From Hyaloraphidium curvatum (Eukaryota; Monoblepharomycota; Hyaloraphidiomycetes; Hyaloraphidiales; Hyaloraphidiaceae), in the NCBI GenBank assembly GCA_025558095.1, contig JAIVFI010000008.1, positions 620,001-684,000 of the forward strand: a DNA stretch of 64,000 nt, given 5' to 3'. A program made the position numbers and the translations under genes. Numbering within the stretch: position 1 is the stretch's first letter; each line of letters begins with the position of its first letter. This document shows positions 31,121-41,391 of the stretch, one piece after another. The notes under the pieces were generated by a model. It did no database searches. It was not told the DNA's origin and saw only the letters and a list, made by a program, of their open reading frames with translations.

Positions 31121-31470
31121 ATGCCCAAAGATACTGCCCGCAACATCGGGGGACCGCAGCGTGGCTCCGAGGTCGGCGGGAGGGGTCCATCTTTCGGCAG
31201 ATCCACGTCGGAGGGGCGCGCACCGCGAGCACCGGGTGCCGAACAACACCACGAAGCGAGAGAAATATGTCTAAACATGTTGCCAGCGAAATTGGCGGCC
31301 CGTAGGAAGCGCGCAGGGCCGGCGAGAGGGGTCGATCTTCCAATAGATCCACGTCGGCGGTGCGCGCACCGCGAGCGCCAGATACGGACCAACACCCGGA
31401 GGCAAGAGAAACATGCCTAGGCATGCTGTCCGCAAGATCGGGCGCCCGTAGCGGGCCTCCAAAGTCCGCC
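31121..31470. repeat. Degenerate ~146-bp tandem repeat, about 2.4 copies
   Basis: Three aligned blocks begin at 31121, 31267 and 31413, each opening with an ATGyCyAarr-like start and sharing long stretches. The best conserved core (GATCCACGTCGG, then GCGCGCACCGCGAGC) is at about 31200-31230 in copy 1 and 31345-31375 in copy 2; the third copy ends near 31470. Spacing between equivalent positions is 146 bp in both cases, with point differences but almost no length change. It is non-coding as far as I can see: the repeated minus-strand frame has no relation to a known protein. Confidence 0.75.
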
Positions 31471-31861
31471 GGGGTCCGTCCAGCCGCTAGCCCCGTGAGC
31501 GCGGGCGACACCTCCACGCAGCGTCCCCGGGCCGGCCAGGGCCTCCAAGGAAATTCGGCGGTTAAAGACAGGAGAGAAATCCACGGCCAGCACGACCCGC
31601 GGGGGCGGACCCCGCGCCAGTCAGCGGTAGCCGCCCCGGTCGCGACGCGCCCCGGCGCCGACGGCCGGAGCCGCGTGTCCACTGCCGCCGCGCCGGCGGC
31701 TGCTTCTCGACCGCGTGCGCGAGAAACCGTGCAACCTCGGGAAGGCCATCGCTGGAGCCCGTGGACGCCGTCGGTGGCGACTGTTTGGTCGGGTCGGTGC
31801 CGGCGGACTTGCCAACGCTCCCGAAGCAGCTCCCTGCGCAGGTTGAGCGGTCGCCAATTCT

Positions 31862-32526
31862 GTGCTGTCTCTTGAGCGCTCAGTTGATGCTCGCTACATG
31901 GATGAGAGCCTCCGCACCGCTACCCGTCCATCCGGCCCCAGAAGACGCCGGATTAGCTCCGAAACAGCAGACACCATCCTGCGCCAAAAGCACAAAAGCA
32001 GCAAGCGGTTCGGGCGAACGAAGCACATTCCCGACGAAGGACCGTCCTGCATCGACCATCGGGGCCGCAAAATCTCTTTGCGAGTCCGCAAGCGAGCGAG
32101 CTCTATCCGGTCGAGCGCATCGTCCGCAGCCGTTGGGGTCCTCCGCCGACGGCATTTGATGGGCGCGGGCGACTTTGCCCAGAAGAACGACCGGCACGTC
32201 GTGGCCGTCATGCGGCGGCATCTTGGGTCGGAGGAGGCGGACCGACTGTGGGCCGCGTCAGGGAACTCGATTCCGCCGGACGTCTACAATGACAGTGTCG
32301 TCCAAAACGCGAGTGGATCAATGCGTCCGTCGAGCAGATCCGCGACCTGCTGGGATCCCGTGCGGCGCCGCCTCCGGGGGCTCTGCCGTTCGTGGCGGAG
32401 TTTGGGCGCCTCTTCCCCGCTGGGTCGGAGACCAAGATCGTCCTGCTGGTCACGCTGATGTCCGGTATTGTCTTCCAAAAGATACAGTCCACCATGGAGT
32501 TTGCCTGCCGGGCAATGAATGGTTGA
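31862..32526 (+). pseudogene. Frame-disrupted ORF relic of unknown family
   Basis: Coding-like sequence in two frames. The first part, clearest from about 32159, reads HLMGAGDFAQKND, VVAVMRRHLGSEEADRLW, SIPPDVYNDSVV with strongly GC-rich third positions. At about 32305-32311 the sensible reading moves to another frame: EWINASVEQIRDLLGSR, LPFVAEFGRLFP, SETKIVLLVTLMSG and on to TGA at 32524-32526. No intron of plausible length fits; a single-base indel would explain it. No family recognised. It may be a dead gene or part of an old mobile element. Confidence 0.38.
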
Positions 32527-32581
32527 TAGGATCATCAACGCCGCCGGAAGTACTTCTTCGCAATGTGTTGCAGGTGCCACA

Positions 32582-33527
32582 TCAGATACTCATGCGATCC
32601 CTCTTGCTCTTTAGGGTCCTTACGGTCCTTACGATCCTTACGATGCGTAAAGTACTCAAAGATCTCTTTGTTGACGAGGCGCAAAGTATTGACCCGAGAC
32701 GCCACGGGACGATCCTCCTGTAAGGGTCGACGAACTTGACAACCGTCGCTCTCTTGGTGAGGCGGTCGACGGAGAGAATGACGACGGGCTGGACCTTCCA
32801 ATGGAAGCGATCGGTCCATGAAGCCAGACCAGCGGAGCGTCTGAAAACCTCCGCAATCCACTCCTTTGGCCACCGTTCCGTTTGATTCTCTAAGACCGCG
32901 TCCGGCCCGAAGGGGCGCTTGATGTCGTTGATTACGATGTCCCGAATGCTGTCCAGGTTGGCGCGAGCCGGAAGATGAGGATCCGGGGTCGTGTACCTGC
33001 CGCAGCGCCGCAAGACAGTTTCCAACGTGAGAGGCTGCACCTGACCAACGGCGGCGCGGATCGTGTCTTCCTGAACGGTGCGGTCTTCATGCAAAGCAGC
33101 AAGACGTCAAGGTTGGTGAATTTGCTCGCCAGGGGCCTAGATGCAGCAAGAAGATCCTGGTCGGTCACTTTCGCCAGGGGGGCCAGATCCGAGACGTGCA
33201 CATGATGCCACACGCGCGATTCCACACGCGCGATTTCCTAGATATGAACACCCCCTTCTTGGTACACCAATAGAAGTCCTTGTGTGACAGGATGTCGACA
33301 TGGCCGTCCTTAGAAATCATCGTAATGACGAACGGCAAATGCACGTTGCTGGTGGGGGGAACAAAGGAGACCGAGCGGGAGCTCAACAGGGCCGGCGTCA
33401 AGTCCGTGTAGGTATGCTTCCGCGATTTCGCGGCGGCGATGACGACGTTAAGGAGGTCGCGCTCAGTCTGGCTGAGCACGGATGGGGCGCCGGTAGCCGC
33501 GGTGAGCAAGGGGTGGTAGGTGGCCAT
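32582..33527 (-). pseudogene. Frame-disrupted gene with a 14-bp tandem duplication
   Basis: Starts at ATG 33527 (MATYHPLLTAATG) and reads TERDLLNVVIAAAKSRKH, HLPFVITMISKDGHVDIL, then meets a perfect 14-bp direct duplication at 33208-33235 that shifts the frame by two. Ignoring one copy, the reading continues VWHHVHVSDLAPLAKVTDQD. A second frame change occurs near 33090-33115, after which it runs to the stop at 32582 (PFGPDAVLENQTERWPKEW, KVQPVVILSVDRLTKRAT). A 35-nt GT-AG intron could explain the second change but is shorter than any other intron here. Near the end, short AGGACCGTA-type repeats give an Arg/Val/Thr run. Family unknown; probably a pseudogene. Confidence 0.4.
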
Positions 33528-33658
33528 GATGATCAGTTAATCAGTGTGTTTGGGGGTTGTGAAGAGTCGGGGTTGTGTTTGAGGTCTTTTGAAAAGTGAT
33601 GAGAAGAGCTGACAGCGCGCCGTTGTGTTCGCGCGCGCGGCGCAGCCTACTTGTCACC

Positions 33659-33680
33659 ATGACACATCCGAATGTGTCAT
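33659..33680. repeat. Perfect 9-bp inverted repeat
   Basis: ATGACACAT and ATGTGTCAT are separated by four bases, giving a 22-bp hairpin or palindromic site. A related, imperfect copy (CATGACATATCCGGATGG) follows at once, to about 33697. The site lies between two broken ORFs. It could be a protein-binding dyad or the remains of a terminal repeat; the sequence alone does not decide. Confidence 0.6.
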
Positions 33681-34072
33681 CATGACATATCCGGATGGCC
33701 ACGCAAGCTAGGGAACTTGGCCACCTCCTCCTCCATCACCTTGCCCGCGGCCTCCCAGGCATGCTTCTTTCGGCCTCGAGCTTCGCGATCTGGGCCTTCG
33801 GGTCGACCAGCTCCTGCTCCGCGGCGGCTGCGGCCTTTGAGGTCGTCGCGCTCCTTCTCCGTGCGCGCAAGCGCGACCTCCAGCGCTTTCCTCGATGGGC
33901 GCTCGACATCCGATCTAGGATCCAGAGACCCTGGGGGCCGGCACACGCTCGAGTCCCCGAGCGCAGGCGCAAAGGGACAATTCGAGGTAGCGGGGCGAGA
34001 AATGCGAGAGCAAAGCTCCGCTTCATTCGTTTGCATCTTTGGAGATCCGGAAAAATGGTGAAGGCGGTCCAT
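33680..34072 (-). pseudogene. Coiled-coil ORF relic with frame breaks
   Basis: The minus strand reads a heptad-like segment ALEVALARTEKERDDLK, then the pattern moves to a neighbouring frame (EQELVDPKAQIAKLEAE, about 33775-33830) and back again to KHAWEAAGKVMEEEVAKF. Two small indels of opposite sign would account for this. The combined ~65 residues look like a charged coiled coil. Upstream codons to 34072 (MDRLHHFSGSPKM) may not belong. I do not recognise it. Confidence 0.3.
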
Positions 34073-35316
34073 CGACCGCCAGCCCCGGAAAGGGGCACGC
34101 CAAAAGGGCGCAGAGGAACGGTTGCGACGCCGAACCCACCACCAAACGGCCTAGCCGGACGATGATCCATCAGCCGGCTGGCCTGGCGGCCAAGAATAGG
34201 AGTATAACTACCTAGCTTGTCTGCTGCGGCAGCGGGCGATCCGCCACGACTGGCCGCACAAGCAAAAAGAGAGAAAGGAGGGGAGAGGGGATGAGATCGG
34301 TGCATAATGCATAGATCCGACCGCATACGTACGGCGTCGTTGCTGCGAGTCCTTGCCCGCGCTCGGCTTGCATCGTGCGGGGAGACCTCGTCCCGGGTGC
34401 GACGGATGCTCGGGCCGGGGCCCCTTGCGCCTTTTCGGATTGTCCCTGTGGCGGGGTGTCCAGCGGAGGGGGTGCTGCGCCCACTTGCGAAGTCACGGGA
34501 CGTTCCGTCCCGCGGCCCGAAGGGAGCTTGGCATGCTTGGAAGGGGGTCCGTCGCCCGGCGGGGCGGGAGGCGTTCCGCCCCCCGCCCGTTCGGGGTCGG
34601 GTGCTGCGCACGGAGGCCTGCTACTCGACGAGCTGCGAGGATCCGTGCGGTGCCTGTGCCTTGCCCGGCGCTTGAGCGCTCATCCGGCGCGGCCTGCGGC
34701 TCTTGGCGGCCTGCTGCTTGCCGGCTGCGTTCTGCGGCGCCCGACTGGCTGGCTCTGGCGAAACGGCCGGCGCGGCGGGAGATGCACCATCGCCCGCCGG
34801 TCGGCCCACCGTGTGCCCGCTGGGCGACCCTGACGACGTCGGCGGAGGCGGCGGCGGCAGGGCGCGGGCGGCGGCGTCCGCCCGCGGTGCTGAGCTGAGT
34901 GGCCGGCGCCCTCCGACTCGGAGACGGCGGCGGCAGTGGGGGGTTGCGTGGTGGACGGTCGTGACGGCCGGGGTCGGGGCGGCCCGGCGGTTTTTGACGG
35001 GCCGGGAAGTCACGTGAGCTGTGGCAATGCCGACTGCGCACTTCGAAAATCCAGAGCCTTCGATCCCGCGCAGCTACCCGAATTTGCTAAGGCCACTTGC
35101 GCAAGCCTGCGCAGACCGTCGATTGCGCTATGGCTTACACGAACGTCCGACCAGCGCAGTAAACTTCAGTTCGTGGCAGTCTGGCTCCCATCCACGCGGA
35201 CGCAGATCGAGATGTCGGAATTACCCGACTCTTCAGCTTGGATTCGACCCCACCTCCAGCTACAGAGCGTGATCGAAGCCGAGGCTGAAGCTGCTACACT
35301 TTCGAGCCCTTGAATG
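34073..35316. other. Long region without a supported gene
   Basis: About 1.24 kb between the last relic and the GNAT gene. Several Pro/Ala/Arg frames are open on both strands (for example a minus frame 34621-35013 ending SSQLVE), but none has a domain, a consistent splicing pattern or clear codon bias. I cannot assign anything here. Confidence 0.4.
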
Positions 35317-35913
35317 TTACGGCGCGGACATGGAGAGATCGAGGTACCAGAGTAGCTGCACCTCCTCGGGCGACGCCTCGTACGCACCCGGATGGATCCC
35401 GCCCAGCCGGCAGCCGCAGGCGGCGTAGAACTTGCAGGCCGCGACGTTGTCGTTCTGCGTCTCGATCTTGAGCGTCCGGCAGCCCTTCCCCCTTGCCCAA
35501 GCCGCCGCCCGCGCCACCAGCTCCTTCCCTACCCCCCGCCCTCGGTGCTCCGGCCGCACACGGATGTCCCAAAGCACCGCCAGGTCGTCCCGCCCCTCGA
35601 GCATGTGCAAGCCAGGGGTCCGCGATGCCACGACCGCGCCCCCGGCGAGCTCACCGCCCAGAAACGCCAGGAAGAGCACCCAGTTCGATGTATCCCACCG
35701 AGAAACCCAGGATTGTGGCCGGTCGACCTCGTCGGCGTCGTAGTCTTTATCGTACGGGGGTTCCACCGGCTCCTCCGAGATCCGGATGCCGTCGAGGCCC
35801 CCGCGCACGAGCTCCACGCGCAGGCGGGACGCGATGCGGAAGCGGATCGGGATGCCCGAGTATCCGGATGCGGCGAGCTTGTCGAGCGGTTCCTCGCGGA
35901 TTTCGAGCTCCAT
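35317..35913 (-). CDS. GNAT-family N-acetyltransferase
   Basis: Intronless, 198 aa from ATG 35913 (MELEIREEPLDKL); the frame is open further upstream but lacks a better start. The acetyl-CoA-binding motif A is clear: LAVLWDIRVRPEHRGRGVGKEL, with the R-x-x-G-x-G core. It is preceded by strands WVLFLAFLGGELAGGAVVA and followed by KIETQNDNVAACKFYAACG, the usual motif B Asn and Tyr positions. The layout is that of small soluble GNAT enzymes; the acceptor substrate cannot be predicted. Divergent from the next gene, 147 bp apart. Confidence 0.85.
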   Translation of the reverse strand: MELEIREEPLDKLAASGYSGIPIRFRIASRLRVELVRGGLDGIRISEEPVEPPYDKDYDADEVDRPQSWVSRWDTSNWVLFLAFLGGELAGGAVVASRTPGLHMLEGRDDLAVLWDIRVRPEHRGRGVGKELVARAAAWARGKGCRTLKIETQNDNVAACKFYAACGCRLGGIHPGAYEASPEEVQLLWYLDLSMSAP

Positions 35914-36060
35914 TGGCGAGACCGACCTTCGCGTTGGCTGCAAACACCGAAACGAAGTCCCGCCCCCCAAGCCCTGCGCGGTGCGCCATTGTGCCATCGC
36001 TGCCGCTGTGCCATCTTCGTTTTCGCCACTGTCCCATCGCCGCACGCCGGACTGTCAACG

Positions 36061-37345
36061 ATGGACCGCGTCGGCCAGGTCGCGACCCACCTCGGTGCCT
36101 CCTCCGCGGACCTCGTTCCGCCGCTCGTCCGTGCGTTCCTCCGCCACGAGGAGGAGCTTGAGCGCGCAGACCCCAAACTTGACGGATTCATCAAGGAGCT
36201 GCGGAAGCGCGGCGCCGGAGAATGCTGGCACAAGCGCGGCACCTTCCTGGAGCACCTCTTCCAGACGTACCGCAGCCTGGTGATCTGGGAGGGCAAGCCG
36301 ACGTCCATCTGCCACGCGGGCCTGATGCACTCGGCGTACAGCAACAGTGGGTTCGATCGGTGGCATCGAAGGCGACACCTGTATTGACCCAGCTGTCGAC
36401 CCAGGCTACGTAAACCTCGCGATCTTCCCTCCGGACGTCTCCCGGCCTCTGGTCCGCGAGTTGGTGGGCGGAGAGGTCGAGGACCTCATGCAGCTCTTCT
36501 GCACCATCAGTCGGGAGAAGATAATCATGACCAACCTTGTTCAGCGCGTTCCCGAGGACGTGCTCCGCCGCTCCGAGCCGCAGGACCTGGTCCCGCGCGA
36601 GGGGGTCGAAGCGCAGCATATCCGCAGTGGGGCCGCGCTCAAGCTGTCACGCGCTGACCTGGCTCGGTTCGTTCTCCTCACCATGGCCGATTTCGCCGAT
36701 CAGTTCTATTCTTGGCAAGATACGATGGCCGGGCGGCAGCTGGGAATGTCTTCCCCGAAGGGGGCAGAAGATCCGAACGCTCTTTGGCCTGGCGACTGCC
36801 GCCCGGGACTGTATATGAATCTTGTGTGCCGGATGGCTCACGTGCTCCGTCATCTCGTTGCCTGCGAAGTACGCGACACCGGCCTCGCGCCCTGCAAGCT
36901 GCCGCCTGTGTTCAACTACTGCACCGAATGGCTCTCGGAGGAAGCGCAGCTGCGGTCTAGGGACCTCTACTGGGACGCTGTCACAATCAACGGTACCGGC
37001 AAAAGGAGCGACGAAGCCGCCGCGCTGCTGAGGGAGGCCGCGGCGCTGAACCCGCACGTCGGCGAGTTCCGGATTCTCCTCGGGCAACTGCACGCTGGCA
37101 AGGGGGAATGGAAACAGGCCGAGGAGGAGGCGGCAAGGGGTGTCAAGCTCATGTGCGACTGGACAACTGCCTGGGACAAACGGATGACCTGGGAGGGATG
37201 GATCGCGTGGGGAAGGGTGATTGTGCAGGAAGGTGGGCGTTGCCGGATGCTCGTGACGCTTGCCAAGCTAACGGTCTGCGCAGCTCGGAACAAGAGGTGG
37301 CCGAACTCATTCTGGGGCGTGATTTCGTTGGGACTGGTTCAGTGA
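36061..37345 (+). CDS. DUF6817-like protein with C-terminal TPR-like helices
   Basis: Three exons: 36061..36346, 36405..37232, 37284..37345; 391 aa. The N-terminal half (HKRGTFLEHLFQTYRSLVIW, ICHAGLMHSAYSNS, YVNLAIFPPD, LVGGEVEDLMQLFCTI) resembles an uncharacterised family that I know as DUF6817 from plants and bacteria. Its spaced His residues (HKRG.FLEHL and CHAGLMHS) recall an HD-type metal site. The C-terminal part has a tetratricopeptide-like helical pair (AAALLREAAALNPHVG, LLGQLHAGKGEWKQAEEEA). The 51-nt second intron is in frame and stop-free; removing it gives VQEARNKRWPNSFWG. The family name is moderately sure, the function unknown. Confidence 0.78.
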
Positions 37346-37442
37346 GGCATTTCAAATCCAATTGTGACACGAAGAATCAAACTACAGAAGTTGACTTCAG
37401 GAATCGCACACTCCACATGTCCACATTTCGCGCACGCGCGGG

Positions 37443-39199
37443 TCACAATCGCTCGACAGCTCCGAGAAGCCTACCCAGGTCGCCCCTAACGACCTGCCTG
37501 GCGAACCTCACCAGCCTCTCCTTCGAGTCCAGCACCTCGATCTGCTCCGTCAGCGCGTTGTAGCGCACCGCGAACGGGCGCGAAGAGAAGTTGGTGGGGC
37601 TCGAAGTGTAGAGCAGGATCTGGTCCTTCAGCCCCGCAAACGATCCGGCCAGGAAGTACTTTGGCTGATACGCCGTTATGCCATATTCGGTGCGGCTTGC
37701 CAAGTCCGGGTCGAACGGCTCCCACTTGGGGCCGTCGGGTTGGCCGCCCTTGGCAATGGCCCAGTCGAGCTCGCCAAAGGAGGAGAGGAGGCCAGCACCA
37801 TACGCTCGGACGTCGTTCCCGCCGCCGCCGTTGCGAGGCTGGGACACGATGCCGAACTCGAGCGTGAACCAGTCTGCGGAAGAGGTGAGCTGCCTTGCCG
37901 ATCGAGCACCTCAGTGCCCCGAAGACTCACACAAGGTGGACAGCCGCTTGATCTCCTCCTCGGAAGCCCCGAGGCTGGCCAGCCCGATCTCCTGGCTGAG
38001 GTCCGCGACGTCGGGGTCGGCAAACAGCGGCACGTGCCCAATCAGCTCGTGGCAGACGTCGGGCTCCGGCGTGTACAAGGGCTGCGCGGGGTGACGAATG
38101 TACTGCGTCGCATGGAAGACGCGGAAGGCGAGTCCGTTCAAGAAATCGCGCGGCGACAAGAGGCCGGCAACAGGCCGCAGGGTGAAGCCCGTGGTCGCCT
38201 TCAGGAACCGGGAAACGTCCTCGAGCTGCGGGATGTTGTCGCGCCGGTACCCGCATTCGGATTCGAGCAGCGGCCACACGTAGCGGAACTCCTTGCAGGC
38301 GAACCGCCTGTGCATGTCCTGGAGCTTGTCGTACACGACGCCCCAGGCGCCCACCTCCTCCGGCGTGTACTCGGCGCGCGGCAGCGGCTGCCCGTGTCGG
38401 TACTCCTTCGCCTTGCGCGCGATCTCGATCCGGCGCTCGCGGTACCGCTCGTCCTTGAACCCGGGGTGGTCCGCGTCCAGCTCCACGCCGTACTGCAGGA
38501 TCTTGTCCGAGTAGGCGTCCAGGTCCGACTTTTTGCGCGGGAACCAGGGCACGCCGACGGTAGCTTCGCCCTGCGAGGCGTGGTACGCCGCGTCGCCTAT
38601 CCCGACGACGCGGACCTCCTTGACGAGGCCAAGCCCCGAGAACTTGTCCCGCTCGAGGCTCTTGAGGCCTTTGACGACCTGGTCCACCTCTTCCACGTTG
38701 TCTGCAATCCATTCGATGATGATGTCGTAGTCGAGCCGGCTCGTGGCCGACGGGCGGGACTCGATACGCTTCAGGCTGACCTCGAGGGTGTTGGAGAGAT
38801 AGGAAAGCACTCTTTCGAGGGCGCCGGTCCGGTCGGGGATCGTGAACTGTCCCGAAGCATGTTCACAGAGGAAACAAAGGAAACGCGAAGGCGGTTGGAG
38901 GGGGAAAGACGACGAGATATGAGGACGGCGGTCCCAGGTCACTTGACCCGGCCGGGAGCGAGCAACGCGGAGACGCTTACGTAGATGGTGCTCTTGAGTT
39001 CTCCTCCGACGGTTGCCGACGGGACTTGTGCCGCTTGAGCCACCGTAGCCATGGTGCGCCGGGGATCCAGGTGCGGACGGAGGAACAGCGAACCCCGGGC
39101 CGACGGCACGGCGGCGGCGAGAGGAACCGGAGCCGCGCGGGGTGCACATGCGGCGAGCCGCTTTGCGCAGAGCCCGAGCAACCGGACTGGAGCTCTCAT
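37443..39199 (-). CDS. PAH: Phenylalanine-4-hydroxylase (ACT + biopterin-dependent catalytic domain)
   Basis: Three exons: complement(37443..37873, 37931..38846, 38981..39199), 521 aa. It hydroxylates L-Phe to L-Tyr with tetrahydrobiopterin and non-haem iron. An ACT regulatory domain ([26 protein letters not shown]) precedes the catalytic core: [43 protein letters not shown], and the iron site [13 protein letters not shown] with a downstream QEIG (2-His-1-Glu). The C-terminus has [18 protein letters not shown]. The frame opens with an Arg/Ala-rich presequence-like stretch from ATG 39199; ATG 39052 (MATVAQ) would give a 472-aa cytosolic form nearer the usual length. The 134-nt first intron joins STIY to FTIPDRTG. 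Divergent from AAR2, 98 bp between the start codons. Confidence 0.95.
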
Positions 39200-39297
39200 T
39201 TGCGTGCGTTGAGCGCACGGGAGACGTCGACGGAGTTTCGCTGGGGGCGCGGGCCGAGGGGCAGCGGCAGAGGCAAACACCGCCGCCAACGCGTGAA

Positions 39298-40717
39298 ATG
39301 CAAGCCGCGTTCCTGGGGCTACCAGATGAAATCGAGCTCGTCCTCAATGGAGAGCTCACGTCGACGCCGCTCCCCACCTCCGTCAAGGAGGCCCGATCCG
39401 TTGCGGGATTCAGGAACTTGACTGGAATAGCCCACGCGATCTCCTGGAGGCATGTTCCTCGCAGCACGAGTTCATGCGTTGATTCTGACGCGTCTATACT
39501 TCAGATCAAAGAAAGCAGGCTCGCGAATTGAGCAGTCCGGGACCTGGATCCTTCCCGGTGACGAGTTGACAGTTCGTACGTGGGACGAGCGAAGTCAGGA
39601 GCTTTCTGAAGATTTGAAAGCAATGAGCCATGCTCGAAGGCTCTATCTGCGGAACCAGGCGCTCCTGGAGCCCCCCTTGGTGTCGTGGGTCGATGACGAC
39701 ATGGCAGACGCCGAGCGCTGGCGGAGGCTTTCGGACCACATCGAGCCGGAGCGCATCCGAGCGATTTTCCCACATTTACGGATCCCACGCTACGCGACAT
39801 TCGGCCGGAGAGAGCGCAGCGTCGTGGGGATTGATGTGCGCTTCACGCCGATCGCCATCGTTGGCGCTGACTCGCGCCGGGACAACGACGCACCCATGGA
39901 CAAGACACGGGTAGTGAACCAGCTCCTCGAGGGCTCGTTCGGGAAGCTTGATCTGGACTCTGCCTTCTCGGCCATGCTTGGAGAGCTGCAGATCGCGTTC
40001 GTTTCTTTCGTCTTCCTCAACTCATTCGACGGATTCGAGCACTGGGCACGTCTCGTGTCGTTGCTGTGCAGCTCAATTAGGCTCGTACACGACCATCCTG
40101 AATGGTTTTCGAAGCTCTTGACGGTCTTGCGGCCCATGTTCGAGGAACTGGCGCGCTCCTTCGGGACGAAGGACCTGGTGGCCGCGTTAGCGGGCACGTC
40201 CGGCAAGCTCGTCCCGTCGTCGAGCACCTTTCCCATCCACGAGCTCCAGCACCTGTCGGACACCTTGCAGCACTCATCCTTGCCTACCACGCCGCCTTTC
40301 GTCAAGCTGCAGGTCGAAGCGCAGCGGTTCTTCACCTTTATCCGGCGGACGTTCAACTGGGACCTCATGGGAGGAGAGATTGACGCCGTGCTGGACTCGA
40401 GGCTGGAAGGTCCGACTGTTGTGGGCTTTGACGGGATGCTTGAACCTGACGTCGATGGTGCTTCCGGGAGGATTCCGTCGCACAAGCGCCCAACTGCGTA
40501 TTCGGAATCCAGTGGCACGGAGAAGAAGCCGAGAATCAGCAATGGCAACAGCAATGGAGCTGCTCGTAGCCAGAACGGTGCATTTCAAAGTTCCCCGGCC
40601 GGATCACCTGCCAGAAACGCTGCAAGCGTTTCGGACGATGGAGGCGAAGACGACGGGACGGCTGAAAACGGCGAGACTGGCAGCGACGGCTTCGACGGGC
40701 TCGACGCCTTTGATTGA
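39298..40717 (+). CDS. AAR2: AAR2-type U5 snRNP assembly factor
   Basis: Two exons: 39298..39453, 39512..40717; 453 aa. AAR2 holds Prp8 during cytoplasmic assembly of the U5 snRNP. Seen here: the N-terminal strand [42 protein letters not shown], the landmark GIDVRFTPI, then the all-helical C-terminal half with [20 protein letters not shown] and [14 protein letters not shown]. The tail of ~90 residues is acidic and disordered. The 58-nt intron is placed at 39454..39511 for frame reasons; an acceptor at TTCAG (39504) has a better branch distance but breaks the frame, so this join is less sure than the rest. Confidence 0.85.
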
Positions 40718-40732
40718 TTGAGCTGACATGAA

Positions 40733-41211
40733 TCAAGGCTTGTATGTCTTCATCGTCGGGCTGTTTTCCCTGTACAATGAACAGGAGTCAGCATCGGCCT
40801 GCGGGAAAGAGAGGGAGGCCCCCACCAGTCCTTTTGACCCTCGGTCACGAGCTCGATGTACTTCGTCATCGCCTCCTCCTTCGACATCCCCTTCAAGGCC
40901 GCCCAGGCGTCCCATTTCGCCCGTTCTACAAACTGCACTGACCACCTGCCGGGCGAGCTCACCGTAAGGCCAACGCCCGTACGGAGGTAGCAACTCCGCC
41001 CACGGTTGCGATCCCTCCACGTCGCCGACGGTGGCTTGCTTGAACAAAGCGTAGAACTTTAGCTTGACATCGTTCTCCGAGTCCACCGGCGGGCCCTGCG
41101 GGACGACACAGCGGAGGTGGCGTCGAACGAAACTCCGGAATAGACGGACGTCTTACTCACATTCCTTATCATGAAAACAGCCCGCTTGAACTTCTCTTCA
41201 GTCTCGGACAT
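40733..41211 (-). CDS. ACB1: Acyl-CoA-binding protein
   Basis: Four exons: complement(40733..40769, 40826..40945, 41004..41095, 41161..41211), 99 aa. The four-helix ACBP fold is plain: FKRAVFMIRN, KLKFYALFKQATVGDVEG, FVERAKWDAWAALKGMSKEEAMTKYIELV. The residues that contact the CoA and acyl chain (YALFKQAT and the Lys and Trp of AKWDAW) are present. It buffers and transports medium/long-chain acyl-CoA esters in the cytosol. The last 56-nt intron has a CTGAC branch and TACAG acceptor and gives a short tail ending KTYKP; without it a different 16-residue end would be read. Divergent from the leucine dehydrogenase gene. Confidence 0.93.
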
Positions 41212-41391
41212 TCTCGAGTTGCAGCTTCTGCGGGTTGATGCGCTACAAACGAGCTGGAGACAGCGCGGGGATTCAGCGCGGGTGCGTGTTCGGCCTTGAT
41301 CGACGCGCTGATCGAGCGACAACACCCCTAGCCGCCGCTTGAGACTCCCTGAGGGGTCCGGCAGCTGCTTCGTGACTGCTGCTGCGGAGCA

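Noticed and set aside
29245-31305. 686-codon plus-strand frame
   Set aside because: Overlaps exon 1 of the STIL-like gene in antisense and the non-coding repeat; Arg/Gly-rich and without domains.
31862-34072. Relics as parts of a transposon
   Set aside because: No transposase, reverse transcriptase or integrase motif is visible and no flanking terminal repeats or target duplications were found, so I did not call a mobile element.
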